This document shows, in pieces, positions 40,197-48,709 of a DNA stretch of 64,000 bases. Numbering within the stretch: the first letter of the stretch is position 1; every line of letters begins with the position of its first letter. The translations under genes and the position numbers were made by a program. Under the pieces are notes generated by a model. It was not told where the DNA came from, searched no databases, and saw only the letters and a list, made by a program, of their open reading frames with translations. Source of the stretch: DAIOGN01 sp036745245 (GTDB taxonomy: Bacteria > Zixibacteria > MSB-5A5 > JAUVRN01); NCBI GenBank assembly GCA_036745245.1, contig DAIOGN010000002.1, positions 10,834 through 74,833 on the forward strand, given 5' to 3'.

Positions 40197-41036
40197 ATGA
40201 AGTGGTACCTACAAATCTTCCTGGCGACCACCGCATTGACAGTGACGGCCGCCGCCGGATCCGCCCAGGGCGCGATCACGAGGGACGTGGTGCGCCTGTC
40301 GGATCCTCAGCAGGTCGCCGGTGAGTGGCACGTGGCCCTGCACGTGGAGAACAGCCGCGAACTGGCGGGCCTCGACCTCCCGCTGCGGTTTGCCGGTGCA
40401 GGTTCTCAGGTGGAACTGGTGCGTGTGGAGTTCTCCGATCGCGTGGCCGACTGGGAGTTCCGACACGCTCAGATCGACAATTCAGCCAAGACGGTGGTGA
40501 TCGGGCTCATCTCGGAGCTGGTCAACGTTCGGCCGGCCGCCGAGCTGAAGGTGGCCGCTTCCGGGTCCACCCAGGTGGCCGACCTGGTATTCAAGGCGGA
40601 ACCGGGGGCCCAACTAGAGTTCGGCACGTTCACCTCCGAAGCGCCGGCGCACCAGCTCACCTTTCTCTACAACGAGAACGTGGACGGCCAGCCGGTGGTG
40701 AAGGAGCTCGTGCCCGAGTTCGAGGCCTACGTGAACTTCCGGGAGGACGTGGCGCGGCCGTTGGAGTACGCGCTGTCACAGGCGTTTCCGAACCCGTTCA
40801 ATCCCACGACCAGCTTCACACTGTCCCTGCCCGAGGCGTCCGACTACTCGATTCGGATCTTCAACGTGGCCGGCCAGCTTGTGAAGTCGATGGAAGGGCA
40901 TGTCGAGGCCGGATCGCACCGGATCGTTTGGGATGGTCGCTCTACACAGGGCCAGCCCGTAGCCTCGGGGACTTATTTCTTCAGCGCTCATGCGGGCTCC
41001 TTCCAGGAGACTCGCACCATGACGCTCCTGAAGTAG
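40197..41036 (+). CDS. Cohesin-like secreted protein with C-terminal PNPFNP sorting domain
   Basis: A 279-residue protein from ATG 40197 behind GGAAGGAG, with a signal peptide ending SAQGAI. Residues about 28-175 resemble a cohesin or cohesin-like immunoglobulin sandwich: WHVALHVENSRELAGLDLPL, VELVRVEFSDRV, AQIDNSAKTVVIGLISE, VADLVFKAEPGAQLEFG. The last 85 residues are the FlgD_ig/sorting module (AFPNPFNPTTSFTLSL, IRIFNVAGQLVKSM, ASGTYFFSAHAG) and would hold it at the cell surface. Placed directly behind a dockerin gene, it is a natural receptor for that dockerin. The cohesin call rests on pattern only and needs a structure prediction. Confidence 0.7.
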   Translation: MKWYLQIFLATTALTVTAAAGSAQGAITRDVVRLSDPQQVAGEWHVALHVENSRELAGLDLPLRFAGAGSQVELVRVEFSDRVADWEFRHAQIDNSAKTVVIGLISELVNVRPAAELKVAASGSTQVADLVFKAEPGAQLEFGTFTSEAPAHQLTFLYNENVDGQPVVKELVPEFEAYVNFREDVARPLEYALSQAFPNPFNPTTSFTLSLPEASDYSIRIFNVAGQLVKSMEGHVEAGSHRIVWDGRSTQGQPVASGTYFFSAHAGSFQETRTMTLLK

Positions 41037-41112
41037 AGAGAAACGATAGACCAGGCTAGAGGCTGTGAATAGTGCCCGGGCACACGTGGGCCCGAGCCGG
41101 TTCTACACGCGC

Positions 41113-41148
41113 GACGCAGGCTCTGCTCGGCGGCCTGCGTCCGCTTTT
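41113..41148 (+). terminator. Probable intrinsic terminator
   Basis: GACGCAGG (41113-41120) pairs with CCTGCGTC (41134-41141) around a 13-nt loop, followed by CGCTTTT. It follows the cohesin-like gene by 76 bp and separates it, at least partly, from the response regulator gene. Confidence 0.55.
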
Positions 41149-41318
41149 AACACGGGGTTTACATGGACGAAACGTCTCCACTGCTCTCTGAACCGGTGTT
41201 GCCAACCTCCCAGGCGGCTATGAATTCGCCACGTAAGCGCGCTGAAAAGACCGAGGAGTGGGGAACGCGGAATCCCGCCGAGTCGCCGGCGTACGAGTCC
41301 GCCCCTCCCCGTCGCGGG

Positions 41319-42011
41319 ATGGAAAGCCGCACCGTCCTCATCGTCGAAGACGATCCCGACATCGCCGAACTGGTTCGCTCGCGCCTCGAACAGCACGAAC
41401 TCACCTGCCTGATCGCCGAGGACGGCCCCGATGCATTGCGCCTGGCGCGCCAGGAGCGGCCGGCGCTCATGCTGCTCGATCTCATGCTGCCCCACATGGA
41501 CGGCCTCCAGGTTCTCAAGACGCTGAAGCAGGCGCCCGACACAGCCGGCATACCCGTGATCATCATCACGGCGCGGGCCGCCGAAGAGGAGCGCGTGGAA
41601 GGGCTGCGCCAGGGAGCCGTCGACTATATCACCAAGCCATTCTCCATCCGCGAGCTGACGGCGCGCGTGCAGAACATGCTCAAGCTGGCCCACCAGCACG
41701 ATCCGTCGGTCATCTCGGTGGGGCCTCTGCGTCTCGATCTCAATCGCTATCGCGTGTTCGGTCCGGGAGGATCTTCGGATCTCACGGCCACCGAATTCAA
41801 GCTGCTGTGGGCCATGGCCCGCTGGCCCGGCCGCGTCTTCACCCGTGACGAACTGCTGAATCGCGTGTGGGGCTCGGGCGTGGTGGTCACCGACCGCACG
41901 GTCGATGTCCACATGCGCCGCATCCGGGAAAAGATGCGCACCTGCGGATTGAATCCGCGCAGCATCGGCACGGTGCGCGGCGTCGGTTACAAGCTCAGCG
42001 AAGCCAGCTAA
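41319..42011 (+). CDS. PhoB/OmpR-family response regulator
   Basis: A 230-residue regulator from ATG 41319. The receiver has acidic pocket D11/D12, phospho-acceptor D54 (LLDLMLP), the ITAR Thr and the TKPF Lys. The C-terminal winged helix (LTATEFKLLWAMARWPGRVF, TRDELLNRVWG, VDVHMRRIREKM, IGTVRGVGYKL) is of the OmpR/PhoB type. A longer frame from ATG 41163 adds 52 low-complexity residues; the receiver begins right after 41319. No histidine kinase gene lies nearby. The Pho-box-like site upstream of the TonB receptor makes it a candidate regulator of this cluster. Confidence 0.88.
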   Translation: MESRTVLIVEDDPDIAELVRSRLEQHELTCLIAEDGPDALRLARQERPALMLLDLMLPHMDGLQVLKTLKQAPDTAGIPVIIITARAAEEERVEGLRQGAVDYITKPFSIRELTARVQNMLKLAHQHDPSVISVGPLRLDLNRYRVFGPGGSSDLTATEFKLLWAMARWPGRVFTRDELLNRVWGSGVVVTDRTVDVHMRRIREKMRTCGLNPRSIGTVRGVGYKLSEAS

Positions 42012-42040
42012 GAAGCAGGGTCAGACTCGACTTTCCATGA

Positions 42041-42093
42041 AAAAGGGGCCAGCACACTTTTCCATCTCGGAAAAGTGTGCTGGCCCTTTTTTA
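42041..42093 (+). terminator. Strong intrinsic terminator
   Basis: GGGCCAGCACACTTTTCC pairs with its complement after a 5-nt loop, an 18-bp perfect stem extended by A-T pairs, ending in six T (42088-42093). It closes the regulator transcript; the A-rich 5' side could also work on the minus strand. Confidence 0.9.
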
Positions 42094-42467
42094 CTGTACC
42101 GGAAACGCCGCTCTTGCGTGAGTGGGCCAGGCCCAGTGGCTGGCGGTCATTTGGGGACACTGGATTGACCGGCATCGGCTGTCTGGCAGCTAGAGTCTCA
42201 CAGCCTGTACGTCCGGCTGCCGAGCCTTGTGCAGTCCGATCCTTGCAGCGCACTTCGCGGACCTCATGGTGCATCCGGTGATCTTGCCTCCCTATTCTAG
42301 GGGCGCCTCGGTCGTAGGACAGATCTAGTGAGTTTCGTCCGTAGAGACGAGCCACCGTAAGTTCACTATTGCGCCACTTTCGGCGTTTCTGTTAATTGCC
42401 CATATATCGATGACCGGCATGCGTTTGTTTTTCTTGCCTCAAGCCGGTGAGAAGCCAGGGAGGACGC
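42094..42467. other. Intergenic region, no gene seen
   Basis: This stretch of 374 bp separates the strong terminator and the AraC-type gene. Short frames exist on both strands, but none has codon use, a start site or motifs that I would trust. Confidence 0.35.
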
Positions 42468-43007
42468 GTGGAAGCGTCCAAGTCGCCAGAAGAGGGTCGG
42501 AAAGCCAGACGACTGGTGCAGTGCGCGGTCTGCTCCTTTTGCAGGCAGCGGCGACCTGGTGTGGATGGCTGCGCCGAAGTGTGCCCCCTTTCCGCGTTCT
42601 TGCGCCCTGGTCGGGCACTGTTGGTAGACCCGGGCAAGCCTCGCGATCCGCGTGTCAGACAGGCCCTTGAGGTACTTCAGGCGGAATGGCACAGTGCGAC
42701 TTCCGCAACGTCCCTCGCAGAACGCCTAAGAATCAGCCCGTCTCACTTCAGGCGTCTCTTCAAGTCTGATCTTGGCGTGCCGCTGGGGCGCTATGTCCGC
42801 GCTTTGCGGCTTCATCACGCCGCGAGGCTGTTACTAACGACCGATAAGCGGGTTTCCGACATCTGCTTCGGCGCCGGTTTCGAGGGGGTGGCCATCTTTG
42901 ACCGTGCGTTCCGGGGCGCTTTCGGCGTCACGCCGTCGGACTATCGCCAGCGCGCACAAGCCAAAGTTCAGGCGCGAACAAAAGGCGGAGATCGGGGAGC
43001 TGAATGA
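42468..43007 (+). CDS. AraC-family transcriptional regulator with Cys-rich N-terminus
   Basis: A 179-residue protein starting at GTG 42468 behind GGGAGG. Residues about 70-170 are a complete AraC/XylS double helix-turn-helix (LAERLRISPSHFRRLFKSDL, GVPLGRYVRALRLHHAARLL, VSDICFGAGFEGVAIFDRAF, FGVTPSDYRQRA). The N-terminal 60 residues have no sugar-binding cupin; instead a cluster CAVCSFCRQRRPGVDGC with a further C.. could bind a metal or act in thiol sensing, if that part is truly translated. Target genes are unknown. Confidence 0.7.
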   Translation: MEASKSPEEGRKARRLVQCAVCSFCRQRRPGVDGCAEVCPLSAFLRPGRALLVDPGKPRDPRVRQALEVLQAEWHSATSATSLAERLRISPSHFRRLFKSDLGVPLGRYVRALRLHHAARLLLTTDKRVSDICFGAGFEGVAIFDRAFRGAFGVTPSDYRQRAQAKVQARTKGGDRGAE

Positions 43008-43251
43008 TCAGAAATGTCAACGAATAGTCAGAATTGTCAATCCTTTCTTCTTGCGGTTTCCGGGAAGTGCCCGACCTTACTCGATAGAAATCCGGGGATT
43101 GGCGACCGATTGGCCGGGCTTGAGCGACTCGATCTCTTGTGCCCTACCAAGGCTAGTGCTGGGAGTCCACATTCTCAGCGGGTAGGTGCTCCCCTGGCGG
43201 ATTTAGCAACACGTCCGCCGATCCCCAAGGCGATTGAAAAAGGGGCCTAGC

Positions 43252-44918
43252 GTGAAGCTCTCTATCCTGCGTTTCCCTAGTCAATGCCTATTGATGGAGC
43301 TCTGTTGGCTTTTCGTGATGCCAGGCGTCGGTACCCTANNNNNNNNNNTACCCTATCGATTTGTCGTGCTGCTTTCGCTGACTCGCTCATCACCCCGGAT
43401 TTCAGATTGCACCAGCCGGATTACACTCTGAAGCGTCGCGGATTCGATATCGACGCCGACACGCTTGGGAATTTCTACGTCACGTGGAACGAGGGTGAAA
43501 ACAGTGGCGTCGGGCGTGATGGCCATCTCGTTGTCACGCGAATACGTCACGACGGGACCATCAACGAGAGGCTGGTGGTCCTCAGTCCTGTGCGCAACGG
43601 TGACAGTACGCAGGGATTCGAACGTCCGACTGGGACCGATGTGAGCCCCAGTGGATCGCCCATTGCCGTGCAGTACTCGCGTTTCTTTGACCAGCCGTTT
43701 CCGAGTGCAGTTTCCGGTACCCGGATGGCAGACCTGCCGCCCTACATGTATAGTTTTCTCCAGCTAATGGACTCTTCAGGTTTGTTCATTCTACCCGAGG
43801 TTTGGATAGACTCGTTAGTGCCTGGCGTGAAGGCACACCCTATCGGGCCCGCCCTCTTTGGCAGCGGGTTCAGTGCAGTTTGGGAGGCCTATGTACCCCA
43901 AGGCGACAGGATTGGCACCTATGCTCAATCGTTCGATGCCGCCGGCAACCGTCTTGACAGCATCTCGCGCATAGATACCTGCACGGAATCCATCACCTGT
44001 CTCTGGGGGCAAAGCAAGCGCAGGGACTCCTGGCATGGCGGCTTCGTAGTCACGTGGGATGAGCTAGTTGAGGAGCTAGGGACCGGTGAGCAACGTCCGG
44101 TGTTTCGCATCTATGATTCCCTGGGTCAGCCGATCTCGCCTGTCCTAGCGGCGGCTTATGAACCCGGTTACGTTGCCGATTGCGGCGGCTCCTCGCCGGG
44201 TTACCAATCCGGGTACTTCCCCGACGTGGCGTGTGCCGAGAACGGCGAGTTCATGCTGGTATGGGCGTCGTGCGACGGTCTGGTATACGGTGCCTTCGGA
44301 GCCAAACCTTGGGGGCAGATCTACCATGCCGATGGCACACCGAAGTCCGGCCTCATTCTTCTGGCAGACACACCGCCCCACGACGCCATCGACATCAAGG
44401 TCACGCAGGGGGACGACGGCAACTACTATGCCGTATGGGCTGACGCCAGGTACTCCTGTGCCACTTGCTGGTATCCGCTGGACGTGTTCGTTCAAAAGGT
44501 ATCTTCTGACGGCGAGCTCATCGGGCACAACTACATCATCAACGATGCCCGCTTCCAGGTCGCCAACGGCTATGATGTGGACATGGCCGTTTCGCGAGGA
44601 AGGGCTTGCGTCATCTGGCGCTACTTGAAAACCTATTCGGTGCCACCTGCCAACGACGGAGAATTCTACGGCCAGGTGGTGTCGGTGGACTTGATCGGCA
44701 ACTTCCTACATGGTGATGTAAATCTGGACTATCGGTTCACTTCGGGGGACATCATTTACTTGGTGAACTACGTGTTCAAGTCCGGTCAATCGCCCCAGCC
44801 GGGGCTTCTGTACGGTGATGTGACCGGCGATTGTGTGACCAATGCGGCGGACATCATCTACTACGTGAACTACGTCTTCAAAGGGGGTGCTGCGTTCCGA
44901 GAGCCTTGCGGAGAATAG
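43252..44918 (+). CDS. Secreted propeller-like protein with C-terminal dockerin, interrupted by a 10-N gap
   Basis: As written, the frame breaks at the N run 43339-43348. If the gap and the repeated TACCCTA are collapsed, a single frame runs from GTG 43252 (behind AAAGGGG): a signal peptide (VKLSILRFPSQCLLMELCWL, then a segment ending RAAFA-DS) leads into the mature protein. Repeats of the form ..YVTWNEG, FSAVWEAY, FMLVWASC, YYAVWADAR suggest a beta-propeller of the kind that ends DGSPLG..I. The end is a two-half dockerin-like module (GDVNLDYRFTSGDIIYLVN, GDCVTNAADIIYYVN), lacking the usual N.(S/N)G in half one. Extracellular; ligand unknown. Confidence 0.75.
43339..43348. other. Assembly gap (10 N) with duplicated flanks
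   Basis: The left flank ends GGTACCCTA and the right begins TACCCTATCG, a 7-base overlap. Merging them gives GGTACCCTATCG and a continuous reading frame, so the gap probably has no missing sequence. Confidence 0.8.
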
Positions 44919-45058
44919 CCGAGGCGGACTAGAAACGAGGAAGGGGGTCAGTCGAGGGCGCCATTGCCGGAGCATCTCAACCCCCCCCCCTCCCATCACA
45001 CATCCCAACCTGCGAAGAAGGGAGGCGTGCTTAAATCACCAGGGGCGAGAAGCCCCCG
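44919..45058. other. Intergenic region with a C tract
   Basis: It contains a run of about nine or ten C near 44980 followed by TCCCATC. No gene or terminator is clear. The left end of the IS21-type remnant begins at its right edge. Confidence 0.3.
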
Positions 45059-46398
45059 TGATCAGCGACAATTAGAAATCCGTCTGGCGACAATTAAAAC
45101 TCCCGTTCTGGAAACGCGCATCCTGAGAAGGTAAGTTCCTCTTATGGAGGGACTTGATGGTCACGGATGAGCAGGTGAGGCGATTGATGAAGCGGATCCA
45201 GACCGAGAAGACCCTGTCTTTGGCGGCGGCCAAAGCCGGGATGGATGAAAAGACGGCCCGGCGGTACCGGCAGCTCGGGAAGTTGCCGAGCGAATGTCGG
45301 GCGGATCACAACTGGCGGACCCGAGAGGACCCTTTCGAGAAGGACTGGGCATTGATACGGGGACTTTTGGAGGCCCAGCCCGGGCTTGAAGCCAAGACGA
45401 TATTCGAGTCCTTCCAACGGGAGCATCCGGGGAAGTATCAGGATGGCCAGTTGCGAACCTTGCAGCGGCGCGTGAAAGCCTGGCACGCCACCACCGGTCC
45501 GAGCAAGGAANNNNNNNNNNCTTCTTCCCTCAGGTATATGAGCCCGGCCAGCTTTGTGAGTCGGACTTCACGCACATGACCAACCTCGGGGTCACGATCC
45601 TGGGAGAGCCGTTCCCGCACCTGATCTACCACTTCGTTCTGCCCTACTCGAACTGGGAAACTGGAACCATCTGCTTCTCTGAGAGCTTCGAGAGCTTGTC
45701 CGACGGGTTGCAGCATGCGCTGTGGGAACTGGGCGGGGTACCGTTGTGCCATAGAACCGATCGACTCTCGACGGCGGTGCGCAAGGTTCCGAATTTGGAG
45801 GAGTTCACGCAGCGCTACAAGGCGCTGTTGAACCACTACCGAATCGAGGGGCAGAAGATCCAGGCCGGCCAGCCGAACGAGAACGGCGATGTTGAACAGC
45901 GCCATCACCGGTTCAAGAGAGCGGTCGACCAGGCGTTGATGCTTCGAGGCAGCCGGGACTTCATCGAGCGGCGTGATTACGCTCTGTTCCTGGGAAACCT
46001 CTTCAGGCGGGCGAATGCCGGGCGGCGGGAACGGTTCGAGGAAGAGTTGAAAGTGCTGAGGCGCCTTCCGGAACGGCGGCTGGACGCCATGACGCGGATC
46101 CAGGTGAGTGTAGGTCCCTCCAGCACGATCCGCGTCCAGAACAATACCTACTCGGTGCACAGCCGGCTGATCGGTGAGCAGATCGAGATCCGACTTTACG
46201 TTGAACATCTCGAGGTGTGGTACGCCCAGAGGCGGATCGATACGTTGCCTCGGCTGCGCGGTGAGGGGAAACACCGGATCGATTACCGGCACATCATGGA
46301 CTGGCTGGTCCGAAAACCCGGGGCGTTTGAAAACTACCGTTATCGGGACGATCTCTTCCCGACCAGCCGGTTCCGGATGGCGTACGACGCCCTGATCG
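45059..46398 (+). mobile_element. Truncated IS21-family element
   Basis: The left end shows two copies of GCGACAATTA.AA (near 45064 and 45088), the repeated terminal motif of IS21-like elements, followed by istA. The 3' end of istA, all of istB and the right end are missing: homology stops around 46398 and an ISL3-type fragment on the other strand begins. Not mobile on its own. Confidence 0.75.
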
Positions 46399-46541
46399 GA
46401 AGCTCTCGAATCCGACGGACTGTGGTCTCATGTATGTCTTGGGTAACCTCTCCGCAGCGACCGCATCGGCGTGAACGATCAGCCTCTGCCGCCAACTCGA
46501 TGAGCACCTCCGGTGTTCCGTCAGGCCGGCGCGTACGCTGA
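45154..46541 (+). pseudogene. istA: IS21-family transposase IstA, split by a gap and 3'-truncated
   Basis: The first part (45154-45510) gives the helix-turn-helix N-terminus (LSLAAAKAGMDEKTARRYRQ) and LRTLQRRVKAWHATTGPSKE. After the 10-N run, the frame with FFPQVYEPGQLCESDFTHM carries the integrase core (HRTDRLSTAV, NGDVEQRHHRFKRAVDQAL) and VHSRLIGEQIEIRLY. The two parts are out of frame as written; two bases in place of the ten N (GAA GTC TTC) restore the consensus. After FRMAYDAL (about 46395) the sequence is unrelated to IstA, and the frame runs on to 46541 by chance. Therefore a dead fragment. Confidence 0.8.
45511..45520. other. Assembly gap (10 N) inside istA
   Basis: The run separates AAGGAA from CTTCTTCCC. 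Protein consensus expects KEVFFPQ, i.e. a missing length of 2 (or 2 plus a multiple of 3), not 10. The N count is a placeholder. Confidence 0.75.
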
Positions 46542-46603
46542 ACGCCGACGACCCGGAACCCCTCCCAGCCCCCGAGTACCGCCGTGATCTCCTCGTAGAC
46601 CAT
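46396..46603 (-). pseudogene. N-terminal fragment of an ISL3-like transposase
   Basis: From ATG 46603 the frame gives about 70 residues with a zinc-finger-like segment (RRCGRCGEVTQDIHETTVRR) and IRELPI, as at the start of ISL3-family transposases (CPRCG...VRDLPI). It then runs into the reverse of the IS21 remnant, so the catalytic domain is lost. The junction at about 46396-46400 is the breakpoint between the two elements. Confidence 0.55.
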
Positions 46604-46703
46604 CTCCAGAACCCTCCACTAACGGCAAGAGTTCTAGCATCGCACGATCCAGAGGCGCGGTCATCCGCCTCTTAAATCCCGGAATTCCGTGAAGAACCCT
46701 TTT

Positions 46704-47126
46704 TTACGCCGGATAGGCGTGGTACAGAAGCCAGTAGATCACCACACCCGTCACAGATACATACAACCACACGGGAAACGTCCAGCGGGCGATCTGTTTG
46801 TGCAGCGTGTAACGCTCACGCAGCGCACGCACCAGGGTGATGATCACCAGAGGTAGCACCGCGATGGCCAGCAGGGTGTGCGTCCCGAGAATCGTGAAGT
46901 ACACAGGGCGGATCCAGCCCTGGCCGGCAAAGGGTGTGGCACCGGCCGAATAGTGATAGGTCACGTAGGAAATCAGAAAAAGGCTCGACGTCGTCACCGC
47001 CGCGAGCATGCACCGCTTGTGAGCGTCGCGCCGGCCCGTGCGGATAAAGACGTACCCTGCCAGAAGAAATATCGCGCTCGTGGCGTTCAACCCCGCATTC
47101 AAGGAGGGGAGAATCGAAAAGTCCAT
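46704..47126 (-). CDS. DUF420 family membrane protein of the cytochrome oxidase cluster
   Basis: A 140-residue protein with four transmembrane helices of the DUF420/YozB type (LNATSAIFLLAGYVFIRTGR, HKRCMLAAVTTSSLFLISYV, VYFTILGTHTLLAIAVLPLV, YVSVTGVVIYWLLYH). The conserved His (HKRCM, YHYS, GTHTLLA, HKQIARW) resemble haem or copper ligands. Family members are found with haem-copper oxidase genes and are thought to help assembly. It is the last gene of the cluster, 36 bp after the SCO-like gene. Confidence 0.82.
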   Translation of the reverse strand: MDFSILPSLNAGLNATSAIFLLAGYVFIRTGRRDAHKRCMLAAVTTSSLFLISYVTYHYSAGATPFAGQGWIRPVYFTILGTHTLLAIAVLPLVIITLVRALRERYTLHKQIARWTFPVWLYVSVTGVVIYWLLYHAYPA

Positions 47127-47162
47127 GGGGTGACGTCCGCGGCCGCGCCGGATCGGACGGAC

Positions 47163-47786
47163 TCAGCTCGCTTTCAGAAGCGACTCGATATCCGCCACGA
47201 GAGCGTTCACCGTGGCTGGGTCCAGCCCGTCATAGTAGCCGCGGATCTGCAGATTCTGATCCACCAGCACCAGGCGGTCGCTGTGCAGAATGCCAAGCTC
47301 TTCGCCCTCCACGCCCGTATCCACCACCAGCTTCAGCCCATTCGTGGCCAGCGGCCGAATCGTCTCCATGGGCGCCGTCAGGAACATCCAGCGTTCCGGG
47401 TCGGCGTGAGCCTGCCCCGCGTACCATGAAAGCCGCTCCGGGGTGTCGCGGTCGGGATCCACGGAGATCGAAACGAGCTGGACGCCCTTCTCCTCCTTGA
47501 TCGCTTCCTGCACCAGATACAGCTGCGAAGTCATTCTCAGACAGGGGCCGCTGCAGGTGGTGAAGATGAGATCGGCCACCCAGACCTGCCCTTCCAGGTC
47601 TGCCAGCGCAACGTGCCGGCCGTCCTGTGCCGTGAACTCAGCGTTGGACACCTCTCCCAGCACGGGCAGCGTGGCCGCACCCCCGGTGGCCTGCCGCAAG
47701 TAGGCCGCGGCCAGGATCCCCACGAGAAGCGCGCCCCCCAGAAACCACCACAGTGCGCTCGTCCCCGAAGACTTCACCTGATTCAT
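47163..47786 (-). CDS. SCO1/SenC-family copper chaperone
   Basis: A 207-residue membrane-anchored thioredoxin-fold protein. An N-terminal helix (SALWWFLGGALLVGILAAAY) is followed by the copper site FTTCSGPCLRM (CxxxC) and the third ligand His in ILHSDRLVLVD. SCO proteins deliver copper to the CuA site of oxidase subunit II; the cluster encodes such a subunit with an intact CuA motif. Start ATG 47786 is chosen because the membrane helix begins after it. Confidence 0.9.
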   Translation of the reverse strand: MNQVKSSGTSALWWFLGGALLVGILAAAYLRQATGGAATLPVLGEVSNAEFTAQDGRHVALADLEGQVWVADLIFTTCSGPCLRMTSQLYLVQEAIKEEKGVQLVSISVDPDRDTPERLSWYAGQAHADPERWMFLTAPMETIRPLATNGLKLVVDTGVEGEELGILHSDRLVLVDQNLQIRGYYDGLDPATVNALVADIESLLKAS

Positions 47787-47812
47787 AGTTCGCTTTCTCC
47801 CGGCGGGTTCGT

Positions 47813-48709
47813 TTAGAACCAGCCCGGCGCCGCATCCACCAGGATCAGCACCAGAAGCAACGGATGATACACGATAGAGGCCAGAAGGAGCCGCTTCGCT
47901 GAAAGATTCGTTCGGCTCACCGCCGTGGCCACGCCGAATGCCAGGAACGCTACGCCCAGAACGAGCGCGCCGAAGAAATACACCTTCCCGGTGAGCCCCA
48001 GCCAGGTGGGCACCAGGCTGAAGGCCAGAAGCGCCAGGCAGTTGCCCGTGATGTGGCGAGAGGTGCGGACGCCATCGGGATCGGTCACCGGCAGCACGGG
48101 GAATCCCGCGCGCGCGTAATCGGCGCGGTACATCCAGGCGATCGCCAGAAAGTGTGGAATCTGCCACAGGTACATGATGCCGAAGAGCACCCACGCTTCC
48201 GGCCCGGCTTCAGAGCGAACGGCCGCCCAGCCGATCACCGGGGGCATGGCTCCGGGCACGGCACCGATGATGGTGGACCACCAGGTGAGCCGTTTCGAAG
48301 GGGTGTACACGAACAGGTAGCTGGCGATGGTGAATGCGGCCAGCCCGGCCGTGGTGGTGTTGGTGAAGGCGAACAGGTAGGCGGTGCCGGCGAGACACAC
48401 GGCCACGCCGTAGATCAATGCGTGGCGCGGCTCCAGCCGACCCGATGGCAGCGGTCGATCCTGCGTGCGCCGCATGAGTCCGTCGAGGTCGCGTTCGATA
48501 TACTGATTGAGTGCCGAGGCTCCACCCGAACACAGAGCCGTTCCCACCAGCATGTGGATGAGGGCCCACCAGGGGATGGGTCCGTTGAGCGCCAACACCG
48601 AGCCGGCCAGAGCCGTGACCAGTACGAGAAACGTGATGCTGGGCTTGAGCAGCTCGGCGTAGTCGGACACGACCTGCAGGCGCCCTTCGCGCACGATGTC
48701 GGTGGTCAT
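47813..48709 (-). CDS. ctaB: Protohaem IX farnesyltransferase (haem O synthase)
   Basis: A 298-residue UbiA-superfamily prenyltransferase with about nine membrane helices. The active-site motifs are NQYIERDLDGLMRRTQDRPL (first Asp-rich motif) and the later YKADY-like loop MYRADYARAGFPVLPVTDPD. It adds a farnesyl group to haem B to form haem O, the precursor of haem A in the oxidase. ATG 48709 overlaps the ctaA stop (ATGA), implying coupled translation. Confidence 0.93.
   Translation of the reverse strand: MTTDIVREGRLQVVSDYAELLKPSITFLVLVTALAGSVLALNGPIPWWALIHMLVGTALCSGGASALNQYIERDLDGLMRRTQDRPLPSGRLEPRHALIYGVAVCLAGTAYLFAFTNTTTAGLAAFTIASYLFVYTPSKRLTWWSTIIGAVPGAMPPVIGWAAVRSEAGPEAWVLFGIMYLWQIPHFLAIAWMYRADYARAGFPVLPVTDPDGVRTSRHITGNCLALLAFSLVPTWLGLTGKVYFFGALVLGVAFLAFGVATAVSRTNLSAKRLLLASIVYHPLLLVLILVDAAPGWF

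Noticed and set aside
44975..45000. C tract as a phase-variable switch
   Set aside because: It lies between genes with no promoter nearby that it could tune and may be a sequencing artefact of a homopolymer.
45438..46292. Minus-strand frame overlapping the IS21 remnant
   Set aside because: Antisense to istA and crosses the N run; it is a product of the transposase codon bias.
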